Shown piece after piece: positions 55,420 through 63,450 of a stretch of 64,000 nt of DNA (position 1 is its first letter; every line of letters starts with the position of its first letter). Source of the DNA: Bacteroidales bacterium (GTDB taxonomy: Bacteria; Bacteroidota; Bacteroidia; Bacteroidales; UBA932). Location of the stretch: contig JAFSPR010000098.1 of the NCBI GenBank assembly GCA_017451395.1, forward strand, positions 34,952 through 98,951, in the 5' to 3' direction. The notes under the pieces were generated by a model that had not been told where the DNA came from, ran no database searches, and was given only the letters and a program-made list of their open reading frames with translations. The position numbers were made by a program, and so were the translations under genes.

Positions 55420-56148
55420 TTAGGTGAAGAGTTTGCGAAGGAGTATGCGGGGCCAGCCGTAAAGGAGGGCAAGAGGAAGGCCGATGATATTCACAAGGGT
55501 GATGCGCATAAAGTCCTGAAAGGGACGGAAGTGGGTTACGCGGTCACGGGGATAATTCACGCGGACCTGGACAGGAACCAGCCTGAGGCCCTTCCAGGCG
55601 CTGAATAGGAGGATTGAGAGTTCCGCTTCATAACGGCTTCCAACAAACTTCAGTGATGGTAAATCACGCAGAGGATACAGCCTGAAACCGGTCTGAGTGT
55701 CGGTGAGGCGGATGCCCGTGTATGCGGTGAACCAGAAATTGGAAAAGCGGTTGGCAAAGGAGCCGCCGGCATTGGCCCCGCGGGTGGTCCTGGAGCCAAC
55801 TACAAGCGTTCTCTCCCCTTTTTCCTCAAGAAGAAGCGGGATGTCCTCAGGGTAATGCTGGCCGTCCGAGTCAATGGTTACGGCATAGGAGTAACCATTC
55901 TCCAGGGCCCATCTGAAGGCGGTTTTAAGGGCAGCGCCCTTGCCAAGGTTATGGGAATGAGTGAGGACTGTGACAGTAGATTGCCGGTACGGGCCGGCAA
56001 TGACGGAGTCCAGTACCTCCCTGGTATTATCCGTGCAGCCGTCATCTGCCACAACAACGGGAAGGCCCTGGGCCAAGACGCGTGAAAGCACGTCCTGAAG
56101 GGTGCCTGCATTGTTGTAGGTTGGGATGATGACTACGGTATCTGTCAT
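55420..56148 (-). CDS. Family 2 glycosyltransferase
   Basis: The ATG at 56148 follows the hotdog gene with a 4-bp overlap; the longer frame to 56232 lies inside that gene. The 242-residue product has the GT2 motifs VIIPTYNNAGTLQDVL, VVADDGCTDNT and the DXD-like TIDSDGQH (about residue 90), plus a C-terminal hydrophobic tail. It resembles dolichyl-phosphate-mannose-synthase-like enzymes. It probably adds a sugar to the lipid product or to a polyprenyl carrier. Confidence 0.85.
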   Translation of the reverse strand: MTDTVVIIPTYNNAGTLQDVLSRVLAQGLPVVVADDGCTDNTREVLDSVIAGPYRQSTVTVLTHSHNLGKGAALKTAFRWALENGYSYAVTIDSDGQHYPEDIPLLLEEKGERTLVVGSRTTRGANAGGSFANRFSNFWFTAYTGIRLTDTQTGFRLYPLRDLPSLKFVGSRYEAELSILLFSAWKGLRLVPVQVRVNYPRDRVTHFRPFQDFMRITLVNIIGLPLALLYGWPRILLRKLFT

Positions 56149-56465
56149 ACGGAAAGGGACATTCTGGCGTACTGGGCGCCGTCCGTGGAAAGAATGCTCA
56201 CGTTTAAGGAAGAAGCGTCCCTGAACTCCCATTCAAAACGCACCTCTGTGCCGTCTCCGGGAAGAACGGGAGCAACAAACTTGATCTCCTTGGCGCCACT
56301 GAGTTTTTTCCCCGTCAGTTCCAGGGCTATCTGGAGAAGAGTTACCCCGGGGGTTATTGGATACTCCGGAAAATGGGCCTTGTAGATGGGACTTTCCGGG
56401 AGAAGCCGCACCGTAGCGCAGCCCTCTTCCCGTGAAACAACAGTATATAAAAGTCCTTCAAGCAT
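56145..56465 (-). CDS. Hotdog-fold dehydratase (FabZ/ApeI-like)
   Basis: The 106-residue product has HFPEYPITPGVTLLQIALE, matching the catalytic-His segment of FabZ (HFPGHPIMPGV). It would dehydrate 3-hydroxyacyl-ACP during polyene growth. It is shorter than FabZ, but the core helix and strands are present. It overlaps GT2 by 4 bp and meets the LolA-like gene by 1 bp. Confidence 0.78.
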   Translation of the reverse strand: MLEGLLYTVVSREEGCATVRLLPESPIYKAHFPEYPITPGVTLLQIALELTGKKLSGAKEIKFVAPVLPGDGTEVRFEWEFRDASSLNVSILSTDGAQYARMSLSV

Positions 56466-56890
56466 TACTTTACATCTTTGAAATCTATCCTTGTCCAGCC
56501 GTCGTCCGTGCCCTCAAGGAATACGCTCCGGACTTTGCCGGACACGGGGTCAAGGGTAACGGTTATGCGGCGGAACATCTGCCGTAAATCCCTTCTGAGG
56601 GGCTCAAGAAGAATTGTCCCCTCCCCTTCTTCCGTCACTTTGAAATCCTTTTCCGTTGGCATACGGAAGCGGGATCGGGGGGAATCATCGGCCCCGAATA
56701 CCGTGACGGACTGAACCGGCTCCTTTACCTCCCAGCGAAGGTATGACGGCTCCCTAAGCACAATGGTGCCGCTGCTCTGAAGGTCTTCAGTCAGAAGCGG
56801 ACTGTGCCTTAACTGAGTCCAGGACGCCTCAAATGAAGAGGGCGGGACAAGGCTCAGAAAGAGACTAAGTATGAAGGATGTGAGCGTCAT
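56465..56890 (-). CDS. LolA-like periplasmic carrier
   Basis: The 141-residue product begins with a signal-like hydrophobic stretch (SFILSLFLSLVPPSS). It then has a LolA-type strand pattern (EASWTQLRHSPLLTEDLQSSGTIVLREPSYLRWEV, in parts; GWTRIDFKDVK at the end). It is a little short for LolA (about 180-200). Such proteins accompany aryl-polyene exporters and may chaperone the lipid across the periplasm. It overlaps the flippase gene by 4 bp. Confidence 0.72.
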   Translation of the reverse strand: MTLTSFILSLFLSLVPPSSFEASWTQLRHSPLLTEDLQSSGTIVLREPSYLRWEVKEPVQSVTVFGADDSPRSRFRMPTEKDFKVTEEGEGTILLEPLRRDLRQMFRRITVTLDPVSGKVRSVFLEGTDDGWTRIDFKDVK

Positions 56891-57243
56891 TTAGCAATTA
56901 GGAAACAGCCTCCAAGGATAAGGAAAACACCCACCCACTGCTGCCATTCAACGGTTTCCTTGAAAAAGATGATGGAAACGAACATGGCAAACAGGAAACT
57001 CAGGGACGTGAGCGGATACACCTGGTGGAAGGGATAATTCCGGACCATATATACCCATTCCACCATCATTGCAATGGCGCAGATGCCGGAAAGGGCAAGA
57101 GTCCAGTTAAGGAATATACCGTCACGGAAAAAGGCCCAGCTCCAGCTGAAGGAGGGCATTTTGTCACTGGCAACCTTGAACAGCGACTGGCAGGTGCACA
57201 TAAGAAGCGCCTGGGTGACGGCAAGAAAAATCAGTCTGAACAT
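56887..57243 (-). CDS. EamA/SMR-type small membrane transporter (ArnE-like)
   Basis: The 118-residue product has four hydrophobic helices (starting FRLIFLAVTQALLMCTC; ending WVGVFLILGGCFLIA) and QVYPLTSLSFLFAMFVS, as in ArnE/ArnF flippase halves. It could flip a glycolipid intermediate, perhaps made with the neighbouring GT2. No second half (ArnF-like) is in the window, so it would act as a homodimer. It overlaps its neighbours by 4 and 13 bp. Confidence 0.78.
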   Translation of the reverse strand: MFRLIFLAVTQALLMCTCQSLFKVASDKMPSFSWSWAFFRDGIFLNWTLALSGICAIAMMVEWVYMVRNYPFHQVYPLTSLSFLFAMFVSIIFFKETVEWQQWVGVFLILGGCFLIAK

Positions 57244-57749
57244 AAAACTACTGCTATTGCCCTCTCGGAGCCTGGTAATCCGGAAGCATCCATTTTCTCC
57301 GTACGTTCGTCGTACCAGCCTACGAGGGCGGTGTCAATATCTCCCAGGCCGATTTGCATCACGGCGTCCTCAAGGGCGCTGAGAAGAGACCTTCCGGGGT
57401 GTGAATAAGTTGCATTGTAGCCGTGGCAGCCAAGTTTTATGGCAATCACGGAGCCAATTGTATTGTGGGTGGAATTCATAAAATGGACGGGCCTCATTGC
57501 GGCATCTTCAATGCCAAGCATCCCGTTCAGGAAGAATTCCGAGTTTTCCATACATCCGTAGTCCGTAGCCGTGATAATGGCATCCGGAACCTTTACGTTG
57601 GCCTTCTCAAGAGCCTTTACGGAGCACCAGAGAGCCCTTTTGAGGAGCCTCCCCATACGGCGGGCCTCCATAGGAGGGATAACCTCCCTGAAGGGAGGGT
57701 CTTCCTTCCCGAGGGACACTATGGAGAGTATTTTCACGTTACGCATCAT
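57231..57749 (-). CDS. Small ketosynthase-like protein (chain-length-factor type)
   Basis: The start is placed at ATG 57749 (next ATG 57746), which overlaps the KS stop. The 172-residue product resembles the N-terminal part of a ketosynthase (RLLKRALWCSVKALEKA, DAIITATDYGCMENSE, HFMNSTHNTIGSVIAIKLGC). At the nucleophile position it has STHNTIGS and not a CSS-type Cys. This matches Ketoacyl-synt_2 / ApeC-like factors, which pair with a full KS. It should be non-catalytic and may shape chain length for the adjacent KS. Confidence 0.75.
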   Translation of the reverse strand: MMRNVKILSIVSLGKEDPPFREVIPPMEARRMGRLLKRALWCSVKALEKANVKVPDAIITATDYGCMENSEFFLNGMLGIEDAAMRPVHFMNSTHNTIGSVIAIKLGCHGYNATYSHPGRSLLSALEDAVMQIGLGDIDTALVGWYDERTEKMDASGLPGSERAIAVVLCSD

Positions 57750-58953
57750 AGGCCGACAGGATAATTGAAGAATCGTTGCCGCCAAAGCCGAAGGCATTGC
57801 AGAGGATGTGCCTCAGGTCCTTCTCAAGGGGCTCCGTTTGGGGAACGATGCAGGAAGGATCCGGCGCGCTCCAGTTAAGTTGCCGGGGCACAAAACCATT
57901 CTCAAGTGCCAGGAGGCAGAACACTGCCTTAATGGAGCCTGAAGCGCTTGTAGTGTGCCCTGTAAAGGATTTTGTGGAGGAAACAGGCGGAAGATTGTCG
58001 CCGAAGATACGCCTTATTGCAGCGCTCTCGGAGGCATCGTTATTTGGCGTTCCGGTGCCGTGGGCATTGATATAATCTATGGCCGATACATCAAGCCCCG
58101 CCATCTCAAGGGCCTTTTTCATCGCAAGGAAAGCCCCCTCCCCGTCAGGGGACGACGCCGTCTGGTGGAAAGCGTCGCAGGCATTGCCCCAGCCGCTAAG
58201 AACGGCGATAGGCTTTACCCCGCGCCTCAAGGCACTCTCTTCCGTTTCCAGCACCAGATACGCCGCGCCCTCTCCTAGGTTAAGGCCCGCCCTTGTGGCG
58301 TCAAACGGCCTGCAGGGCTCCTTATCCAGGATCATAAGGGAATTGAAGCCGTGGAAATGATATGCCGAGAGACTCTCGCTGCCGCCACACACCACGCGCT
58401 GGAACTTACCGCTGCGGATAAGGTTTGCCCCATAGATAATGGCATTTGTGGCCGATGAACACGCCGTGGAAAGCGTTGTAGAAAACTTTGCCCCTCCAAG
58501 GAACTCCACCGCAAGGTCCGTTGACGCTCCGCAGCTGTGAAGCGCCGACACCCTTGGGTAAATCCTCTCCGTAACGTCCATTCCCCCGACAGTTGTCCCT
58601 CCTATAACGGGAATATCCGCAAGGGAGAGGCTTTCTGGAGATTTTTTTGCGGAAGAAAGCCTCTCCCTGGAGGATATTCCTGCTTCTGAGAGGGCTTCCT
58701 GGAGCGCCAGGATGGACATAAGCGTTGTCCTTGGCCACTGCGCGGCCTTGGAAAGCGGAACGCCGGCTTTAGCCGCCATCTCCTCATTTGAAAGCGGAAC
58801 CTCCCCCACCGGAAGGCCTTCAGGGCCGCCTTTGAGGTACTTCACGGGGGCTATGCCGCTGCGGCAGGAGCGCAGAGCATCCAGGCTCACGGCCTTGCCG
58901 CAGCCAAGGGCGCTCACAACGCCCGACCCAGTTATGACAATCTTGAAGGCCAC
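57739..58953 (-). CDS. Beta-ketoacyl-ACP synthase (KAS II-like)
   Basis: The GTG at 58953, right after the ACP stop, gives AFKIVITGSGVVSALG; the longer frame to 58980 begins with TTG inside the ACP gene. The 404-residue product has the catalytic Cys in STACSSATNA and the two His in NAHGTGTPNND and KSFTGHTTSASG. The C-terminus has NAFGFGGNDSS. It is a complete condensing enzyme for polyene extension. It overlaps the mini-KS gene by 11 bp, consistent with a KS/chain-length-factor pair. Confidence 0.88.
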   Translation of the reverse strand: MAFKIVITGSGVVSALGCGKAVSLDALRSCRSGIAPVKYLKGGPEGLPVGEVPLSNEEMAAKAGVPLSKAAQWPRTTLMSILALQEALSEAGISSRERLSSAKKSPESLSLADIPVIGGTTVGGMDVTERIYPRVSALHSCGASTDLAVEFLGGAKFSTTLSTACSSATNAIIYGANLIRSGKFQRVVCGGSESLSAYHFHGFNSLMILDKEPCRPFDATRAGLNLGEGAAYLVLETEESALRRGVKPIAVLSGWGNACDAFHQTASSPDGEGAFLAMKKALEMAGLDVSAIDYINAHGTGTPNNDASESAAIRRIFGDNLPPVSSTKSFTGHTTSASGSIKAVFCLLALENGFVPRQLNWSAPDPSCIVPQTEPLEKDLRHILCNAFGFGGNDSSIILSAYDA

Positions 58954-58957
58954 TAAC

Positions 58958-59218
58958 CTACTTGGTCCTATTTTCTGCAATGTATTTTGCCATCACGGCT
59001 ACGCTGCGGAAAACCTCCTTGCCTTTTGAAGGAGAATCCAGGCGGATGCCGTAGTTCCTTTCCATAAGTACAATGAGCTCCAGGACGTCAATTGAATCCA
59101 GTCCAAGGCCGTCGTCTCCAAAGAGAGGGGCGTTGTCATCAATATCTTCCGGAGTCATTCCGTCCAGATTCAGTGAATCGATAATCTTGAGCTTAAGTTC
59201 GTTGATTAAATTGTCCAT
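58958..59218 (-). CDS. Acyl carrier protein of the lipid cluster (first)
   Basis: The 86-residue acidic protein has the 4'-phosphopantetheine motif GLDSIDVLELIVLMERNYGI (Ser near residue 41). It sits between the two ketosynthase blocks, so it is the likely carrier for the growing chain. It is 2 bp from the mini-KS gene upstream. Confidence 0.9.
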   Translation of the reverse strand: MDNLINELKLKIIDSLNLDGMTPEDIDDNAPLFGDDGLGLDSIDVLELIVLMERNYGIRLDSPSKGKEVFRSVAVMAKYIAENRTK

Positions 59219-59220
59219 AT

Positions 59221-59712
59221 TCAGTCTTTAGTTTCTATCCAAGCCAGGGCCGTCCACTCTGAATCCGAGGGGCAGTCTATCCAGGCCACAATGGCGTCAC
59301 GGGTTATCCTGTCCTGAAACGCCTGGCGCACGATGGCGTCAATGAGCGGCCGGTCATATTTCTCCAAAACGTATGCCGATGTCTCCCCCTCGTACTTGTT
59401 CCTTATTGAAATCTCTCCGGCAACTATGTTTGGAAGCGTGTAGACAAAGAGCGCGGGGGACGGGAATTCCTCCTCCATGCTCTTTGCGTAATTGAGGTCG
59501 TTCGCAAGGCAGCCGCTGCGGCTGAAAACAAGCACAGCGCGGTCCTCGCGGGGGGTGAATCGGCCCTCCTCCTCCCCAACCAGCATCTCCGTAAGGAGGA
59601 AGCCAAGTTTTGAGAGGGTGTCCATCTTGAAGAACTTGGGGTAGTTACCCACAAGTTCCCTGTAAATGGCGGTAAGGTTGGCGCCTGAGGGAATGCTTAC
59701 TTCTTTCTTCAT
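59221..59712 (-). CDS. Second small ketosynthase-like protein
   Basis: The 163-residue product resembles the N-terminal half of a thiolase-fold ketosynthase: YPKFFKMDTLSKLGFLLTE, VLVFSRSGCLANDL, and YTLPNIVAGEISIRNKYEGE, with EISIR where a catalytic Cys would be expected. Such short proteins are found in Bacteroidota aryl-polyene-like clusters. It overlaps the 342-residue KS upstream by 4 bp and lies 2 bp before the ACP. A non-catalytic partner of that KS is the best guess. Confidence 0.72.
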   Translation of the reverse strand: MKKEVSIPSGANLTAIYRELVGNYPKFFKMDTLSKLGFLLTEMLVGEEEGRFTPREDRAVLVFSRSGCLANDLNYAKSMEEEFPSPALFVYTLPNIVAGEISIRNKYEGETSAYVLEKYDRPLIDAIVRQAFQDRITRDAIVAWIDCPSDSEWTALAWIETKD

Positions 59713-60737
59713 TGGGCACCTCCTTTTCTGAAAACCATTGCGCCGTTTACTCCGCCGAAGCCGGAAAGGAGTTTCACAAAGAGTTTCCCGCCTGCCGGGC
59801 GTTCCTTGGCCGATACATTCACGGGATAAGTGACTCCCATCTCCGAGAATCCTTTTGTAGGAAGGACGATTCCCTTTTCAAACGCCGCCATAGAGACAAT
59901 TGCCTCAAGTATTCCGGCGGCGCCAAGGGTGTGGCCGAAAATGCCTTTGAGGGCATTGACGGGGATATCCGAAAGCCCGGCGCGGTAGAGCGCTATTGAC
60001 TCCATTTCGTCGTTATAGGGTGTTGCGGTGCCGTGGACGCTGATAAAGGCTATGTCTTCCTTATTGACGCCTTCCATCACATACCTGAGGCATTTGTAAC
60101 AGCCTTCACCGGTGCGGGACGGGCCGGAAATGTGGTTTGCGTCATTTCTTATGACGCCGTCCGATATTTCCCACTCCCCTTCCCGGGCCGACAGGACCAT
60201 AGCCGCGGCGGCTTCTCCAAGATTGAGCCCCCGGCGGTCCTTGTCAAAGGGCCTGCAGGGCTCCGGAGAGAGGGCTTTCAGGCAGTCAAAACCGCTGTGG
60301 ACAAAGTCTGAATGGACCTCTGCGCCTACTACCACCACGGAGTCATACTCCCCGCTCCGGATCATCCTCACGCCCTGAAGGAGGGCGGCGATGCCGGAAA
60401 TGCAGGCATTTGAAACCACTATGGGAGAAGTTTTAATGCCGATCGAATCTGCTATGGATCGGGCGCTGGCGGCAAGGGAGATATCGGCCTTACCTATATG
60501 CTCAATGTTCCCTTTTGTGGTGGAGAGGACAAGGCCGGTGCGGGGCGTTATTTCAATGCCTTGGATGGCCTTTTGGGCGGCCTCTATGGCTATCCTGTCA
60601 AAGAAGGATGCGCCGGAGAATCCGTCCCTTTCAAAGAGACGGCGGCTGCGGCCTTCACGCGCCGCTTCAAACACCTCCTCTACGGTGTTTCCAAGCGGGG
60701 TCACAAGCCCTTTCCCTATGCAATAAACCTTTGTCAC
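59709..60737 (-). CDS. Beta-ketoacyl-ACP synthase, short type
   Basis: The start is a GTG at 60737 overlapping the dehydratase stop (GTGA). The 342-residue product has C112 in VSNACISGIAA, H235 in SVHGTATPYND and H269 in KGIFGHTLGAAG, so the Cys-His-His set is complete. It is about 60 residues shorter than FabF. It likely starts or extends the polyene chain together with the mini-KS protein downstream. Confidence 0.87.
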   Translation of the reverse strand: MTKVYCIGKGLVTPLGNTVEEVFEAAREGRSRRLFERDGFSGASFFDRIAIEAAQKAIQGIEITPRTGLVLSTTKGNIEHIGKADISLAASARSIADSIGIKTSPIVVSNACISGIAALLQGVRMIRSGEYDSVVVVGAEVHSDFVHSGFDCLKALSPEPCRPFDKDRRGLNLGEAAAAMVLSAREGEWEISDGVIRNDANHISGPSRTGEGCYKCLRYVMEGVNKEDIAFISVHGTATPYNDEMESIALYRAGLSDIPVNALKGIFGHTLGAAGILEAIVSMAAFEKGIVLPTKGFSEMGVTYPVNVSAKERPAGGKLFVKLLSGFGGVNGAMVFRKGGAQ

Positions 60738-61162
60738 TGCGATGCCTGCGCCGATTTTAAGGATGCTGATGCAATCAGTTCTTCACCTGCCCTTACTTCT
60801 ATGTCCGTCATTGAGACATTGAAAAAGTCCTGCACAAGGTGCACGGTGGTGGTAAGTTCCTCTCCCTTTTTGGGGAGCCTTTCAATGCGGTATTTCTTCA
60901 CCTGGCCGATATAGCCGATTGATACAGGCAGATTCAGCACAAAGCGCTGGCGGTAGCCTGAGCGGGCGGCGCTGGCCTGGGCCATATGCTCCAGGAGCCC
61001 GGCCGCGCTGAGGGTGTCCCCGTCCATAAGCATATGGCCGGAACCCACCGTAAGATGCACCACGGTGTCTTCCTCCGTGTATGACAACAGGGAGTCCACG
61101 AAACGGAAAGGCGGCTGCTGGGGAAGCAGCATATCCACGTCTATATCTTCAAAAGGCTTCAT
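60734..61162 (-). CDS. ApeP-like hotdog dehydratase
   Basis: The 142-residue product has LLPQQPPFRFVDSLLSY near the N-terminus and AAGLLEHMAQASAAR, features of the ApeP/FabA-like dehydratases of aryl-polyene clusters. It would act with the smaller hotdog protein at 56145, since known systems use a pair. It overlaps the KS by 4 bp and directly follows the LPLAT gene. Confidence 0.8.
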   Translation of the reverse strand: MKPFEDIDVDMLLPQQPPFRFVDSLLSYTEEDTVVHLTVGSGHMLMDGDTLSAAGLLEHMAQASAARSGYRQRFVLNLPVSIGYIGQVKKYRIERLPKKGEELTTTVHLVQDFFNVSMTDIEVRAGEELIASASLKSAQASQ

Positions 61163-62026
61163 CTATGCCCAAAAATCGTAAAAATTATACCACTGGTCAG
61201 GCCACCGCCTCACCACGTTCTCAACTTCCTTGGCAAACGCCTGCGCCAGTTCCCTGACGCTGCCGCCGGCCACGGGGTGGAGAATCACCTTGTACCTTTT
61301 GAGGCCCGTTTTCACGCAGAAAACGGCAAGCGCGCTCACCTCCCTTGAATGCGCAAGGGTGAAGGGCCCTGCGGGGAAGGAGGCATCGGCCCCCATAAAA
61401 CTGCATCTGACGGCCTTGGAAGAGCCGAAAACGCGGTCGGCGGGAAGAGACGCAACCTCACCTTGAGCCAGAGCGCTGTTGAGCCTGAAAAGGTGGGACA
61501 TATCCTCGCTTACCGGGACCATCGTCACGTTGCAGCCCTCGAACATCCGTTCCCTGTTTGACATAACGGTGGCGGTTTCTCCGGCATACACAAGCACGTT
61601 CATATGCTTGGGGCTGAGGAGGGTGTACCCCGCCATCTCATAGTTGCCGATATGGGAACTGAGTATCACAAAGCCTTCGTCCCTGCCGCAGTAGACCTGG
61701 TAAAGACTGTTGTCTTCCCTCTCCACACAGAACTTCTTTCCGGCATAGGCGGCAAAGCGGTCCAGGACCACCATCCCCATATTGAACATATTGAGGTATA
61801 CGTGGATGGTGCTTTTAAGGCGGCCGTATCCAATCCTTCTGCGGAAAAAACGCCAGGATGAGAGGCGTCCCTTGCCGTCAAGGAGGATATAGAAAGGAAT
61901 CACAAGGGCCATCACGCCGTACAGGAGCCACAGGGGCAGTATGCGGTAGAGCCCTATGAGCGCTCTTTGCATCCAGGGCGTACCGTCAGTCTTTCCCGTC
62001 CAGGCGCTATGCTCCGCTTTAGGCAA
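61163..62026 (-). CDS. LpxL-like lysophospholipid/lipid A-type acyltransferase
   Basis: The start is probably a TTG at 62026, overlapping the ACP stop by 8 bp. It keeps AWTGKTDGTPWM, a segment usual at the start of the family; an ATG at about 61972 is an alternative. The 287-residue product has one membrane helix and the HX4E motif SSHIGNYE (about residue 127). It would acylate a lipid with an ACP-borne chain, possibly the aryl polyene. Confidence 0.82.
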   Translation of the reverse strand: MPKAEHSAWTGKTDGTPWMQRALIGLYRILPLWLLYGVMALVIPFYILLDGKGRLSSWRFFRRRIGYGRLKSTIHVYLNMFNMGMVVLDRFAAYAGKKFCVEREDNSLYQVYCGRDEGFVILSSHIGNYEMAGYTLLSPKHMNVLVYAGETATVMSNRERMFEGCNVTMVPVSEDMSHLFRLNSALAQGEVASLPADRVFGSSKAVRCSFMGADASFPAGPFTLAHSREVSALAVFCVKTGLKRYKVILHPVAGGSVRELAQAFAKEVENVVRRWPDQWYNFYDFWA

Positions 62027-62261
62027 TGTGATCCTGAATGAACTTTGTGAACTGGTCCAGGGTATGAAGTTCCTTGAAATCCTCGGGCTTCATCTTGTAT
62101 CCAAACTGGTCTTCAACCAGGACAACCACGTCCACTATTTCCAGGGAGTCTATTCCCAGGTCTTCCTTGAGGCGTGCGCCGCCTTCAATTTTCTCTTCTT
62201 CAATTTCAAGGTCTTCCACAAGGAAGTTCTTTACCTTCTCATTAATCTCTTCGATACTCAT
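62019..62261 (-). CDS. Acyl carrier protein of the lipid cluster (second)
   Basis: The 80-residue acidic protein has GIDSLEIVDVVVLVEDQFGY with the phosphopantetheine Ser near residue 38. It follows the methyltransferase gene by 2 bp and overlaps the acyltransferase start. Aryl-polyene clusters usually have two ACPs with different tasks, which fits this and the one at 58958. Confidence 0.9.
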   Translation of the reverse strand: MSIEEINEKVKNFLVEDLEIEEEKIEGGARLKEDLGIDSLEIVDVVVLVEDQFGYKMKPEDFKELHTLDQFTKFIQDHIA

Positions 62262-62263
62262 AA

Positions 62264-63364
62264 CTACTGCTGATTTAAGGTTTTACATACAAGAATGCTG
62301 TGCCCCTGGCCAAGGCCGTCGTGGATGGCTTCAACCTCAAGGCCGGCTTCCCTGACAAGACGTATCATATCGTCCGAGTGGTACATCTTGGAGTTGCCGT
62401 TTGCCATTGCGGTGAAATACAGGCTTGTCATAGTGAGGCAGAAGGAGGCCGGCTCATACTTCTGGCGGTCCCAGAAGGTTTCCATAACAAGGAGCCTTGC
62501 TCCGGGCTTCATAATCTTCCCTGCGCGGGTGAGGATTGACAGGATCTCATCCTCTGCAAAACAGTCCAGGAACTGACTCATCCAGATTATGTCAGGATTC
62601 ACGTCCGAGGGGAACCGGTTGCTCCTGTCAAGGAGGTTCATCGGCCTTGCGTCAATCCTCTCCTCTCCGGGCATCCCGGCAACGGCCTTTCTCATAAGGG
62701 CTATCTGCTGGGGAAGGTCCACTATTGTGACCTTTACGTCCTCATTGAACGCCACGGCCCTTTGGGCGAACCTTCCGGTGTTGCCGCCTACGTCCATAAT
62801 CCTCAGGGGCTTGAATGAGAATATTATCTGAAGGGCCTGAAGGAAGGAATGGTCTGAGTAGAAGTGGTCAAAGCCGAACCAACTCTTCTGGACCTGCGGA
62901 GGCAGGGAGGAGAGCCCCTCATATATTGTGGGCCAGTTGCCGAAATGGTCAAGACCCGCCGGACGGCCTTCCTTCAGGGCCTCTTCCAGATGGAAGAAAC
63001 CTTCATAGTTTACGTCGTGATTGAAGTCCATGTTGACGCGGGTTGAAGGATCCGTCAGGAGGAACCATCCGGTTTTGGTGATGGAGAACTTGTCCGTTTC
63101 AGTGTCTACGACAACGGTGCCGATAGAAAGGGACGCTTCCAGGAGGACCTTGGCGGCATAGATGCTTATGCCGGCCTTCCCCGCCACCTCTTCAAGGGTT
63201 AAGGGATTGTCCCTCAGGGCTTCCAGGATGCCGAACTTAAGCATCAGGCGGCTTGCCTGGAAAACTATAGGTCCAAAAGCGATGAACTGGGCGAGCCTCT
63301 GGGCGTCGCGGGCGGTGAGCCGGTCCTTGGTGTAGGCCTTTTCTATGTTGGGGAACAGATTCAT
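62264..63364 (-). CDS. SAM-dependent methyltransferase, O-methyltransferase type
   Basis: The 366-residue product has an N-terminal winged-helix dimerisation region (about 40-110; GILEALRDNPLTLEEVAGKAG) and a class I SAM fold with IMDVGGNTGRFA (about residue 190) and IVDLPQQ. It resembles plant and bacterial small-molecule O-methyltransferases. In flexirubin-type clusters a methyltransferase modifies the aryl ring, so this is the expected role. It is the first gene of the upstream unit. Confidence 0.85.
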   Translation of the reverse strand: MNLFPNIEKAYTKDRLTARDAQRLAQFIAFGPIVFQASRLMLKFGILEALRDNPLTLEEVAGKAGISIYAAKVLLEASLSIGTVVVDTETDKFSITKTGWFLLTDPSTRVNMDFNHDVNYEGFFHLEEALKEGRPAGLDHFGNWPTIYEGLSSLPPQVQKSWFGFDHFYSDHSFLQALQIIFSFKPLRIMDVGGNTGRFAQRAVAFNEDVKVTIVDLPQQIALMRKAVAGMPGEERIDARPMNLLDRSNRFPSDVNPDIIWMSQFLDCFAEDEILSILTRAGKIMKPGARLLVMETFWDRQKYEPASFCLTMTSLYFTAMANGNSKMYHSDDMIRLVREAGLEVEAIHDGLGQGHSILVCKTLNQQ

Positions 63365-63381
63365 TCTTTAATTAAAGTTTG

Positions 63382-63389
63382 CAAATTTA
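63382..63389 (-). promoter_or_regulatory. -7 box for the lipid-cluster upstream unit
   Basis: TAAATTTG on the minus strand, 17 nt from the methyltransferase ATG (63364). It probably drives the run from 63.4 to 55.4 kb. Confidence 0.6.
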
Positions 63390-63403
63390 CTGAAAAAAAT
63401 GCG

Positions 63404-63411
63404 TAAATTTG
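63404..63411 (+). promoter_or_regulatory. -7 box for the deoxyhypusine-synthase-like gene
   Basis: TAAATTTG lies 39 nt before the ATG at 63451, divergent from the box at 63382-63389. Confidence 0.6.
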
Positions 63412-63450
63412 TACGTTTGAAAACGAAAGAACTTAAAAACAACAAATAAA

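Noticed and set aside
49251-63364. Fatty acid synthesis (housekeeping fab) operon
   Set aside because: A PaaK-like ligase, MMPL exporter, LolA-like carrier and mini-KS proteins are not part of fab operons, and no FabD, FabG or FabH is present.
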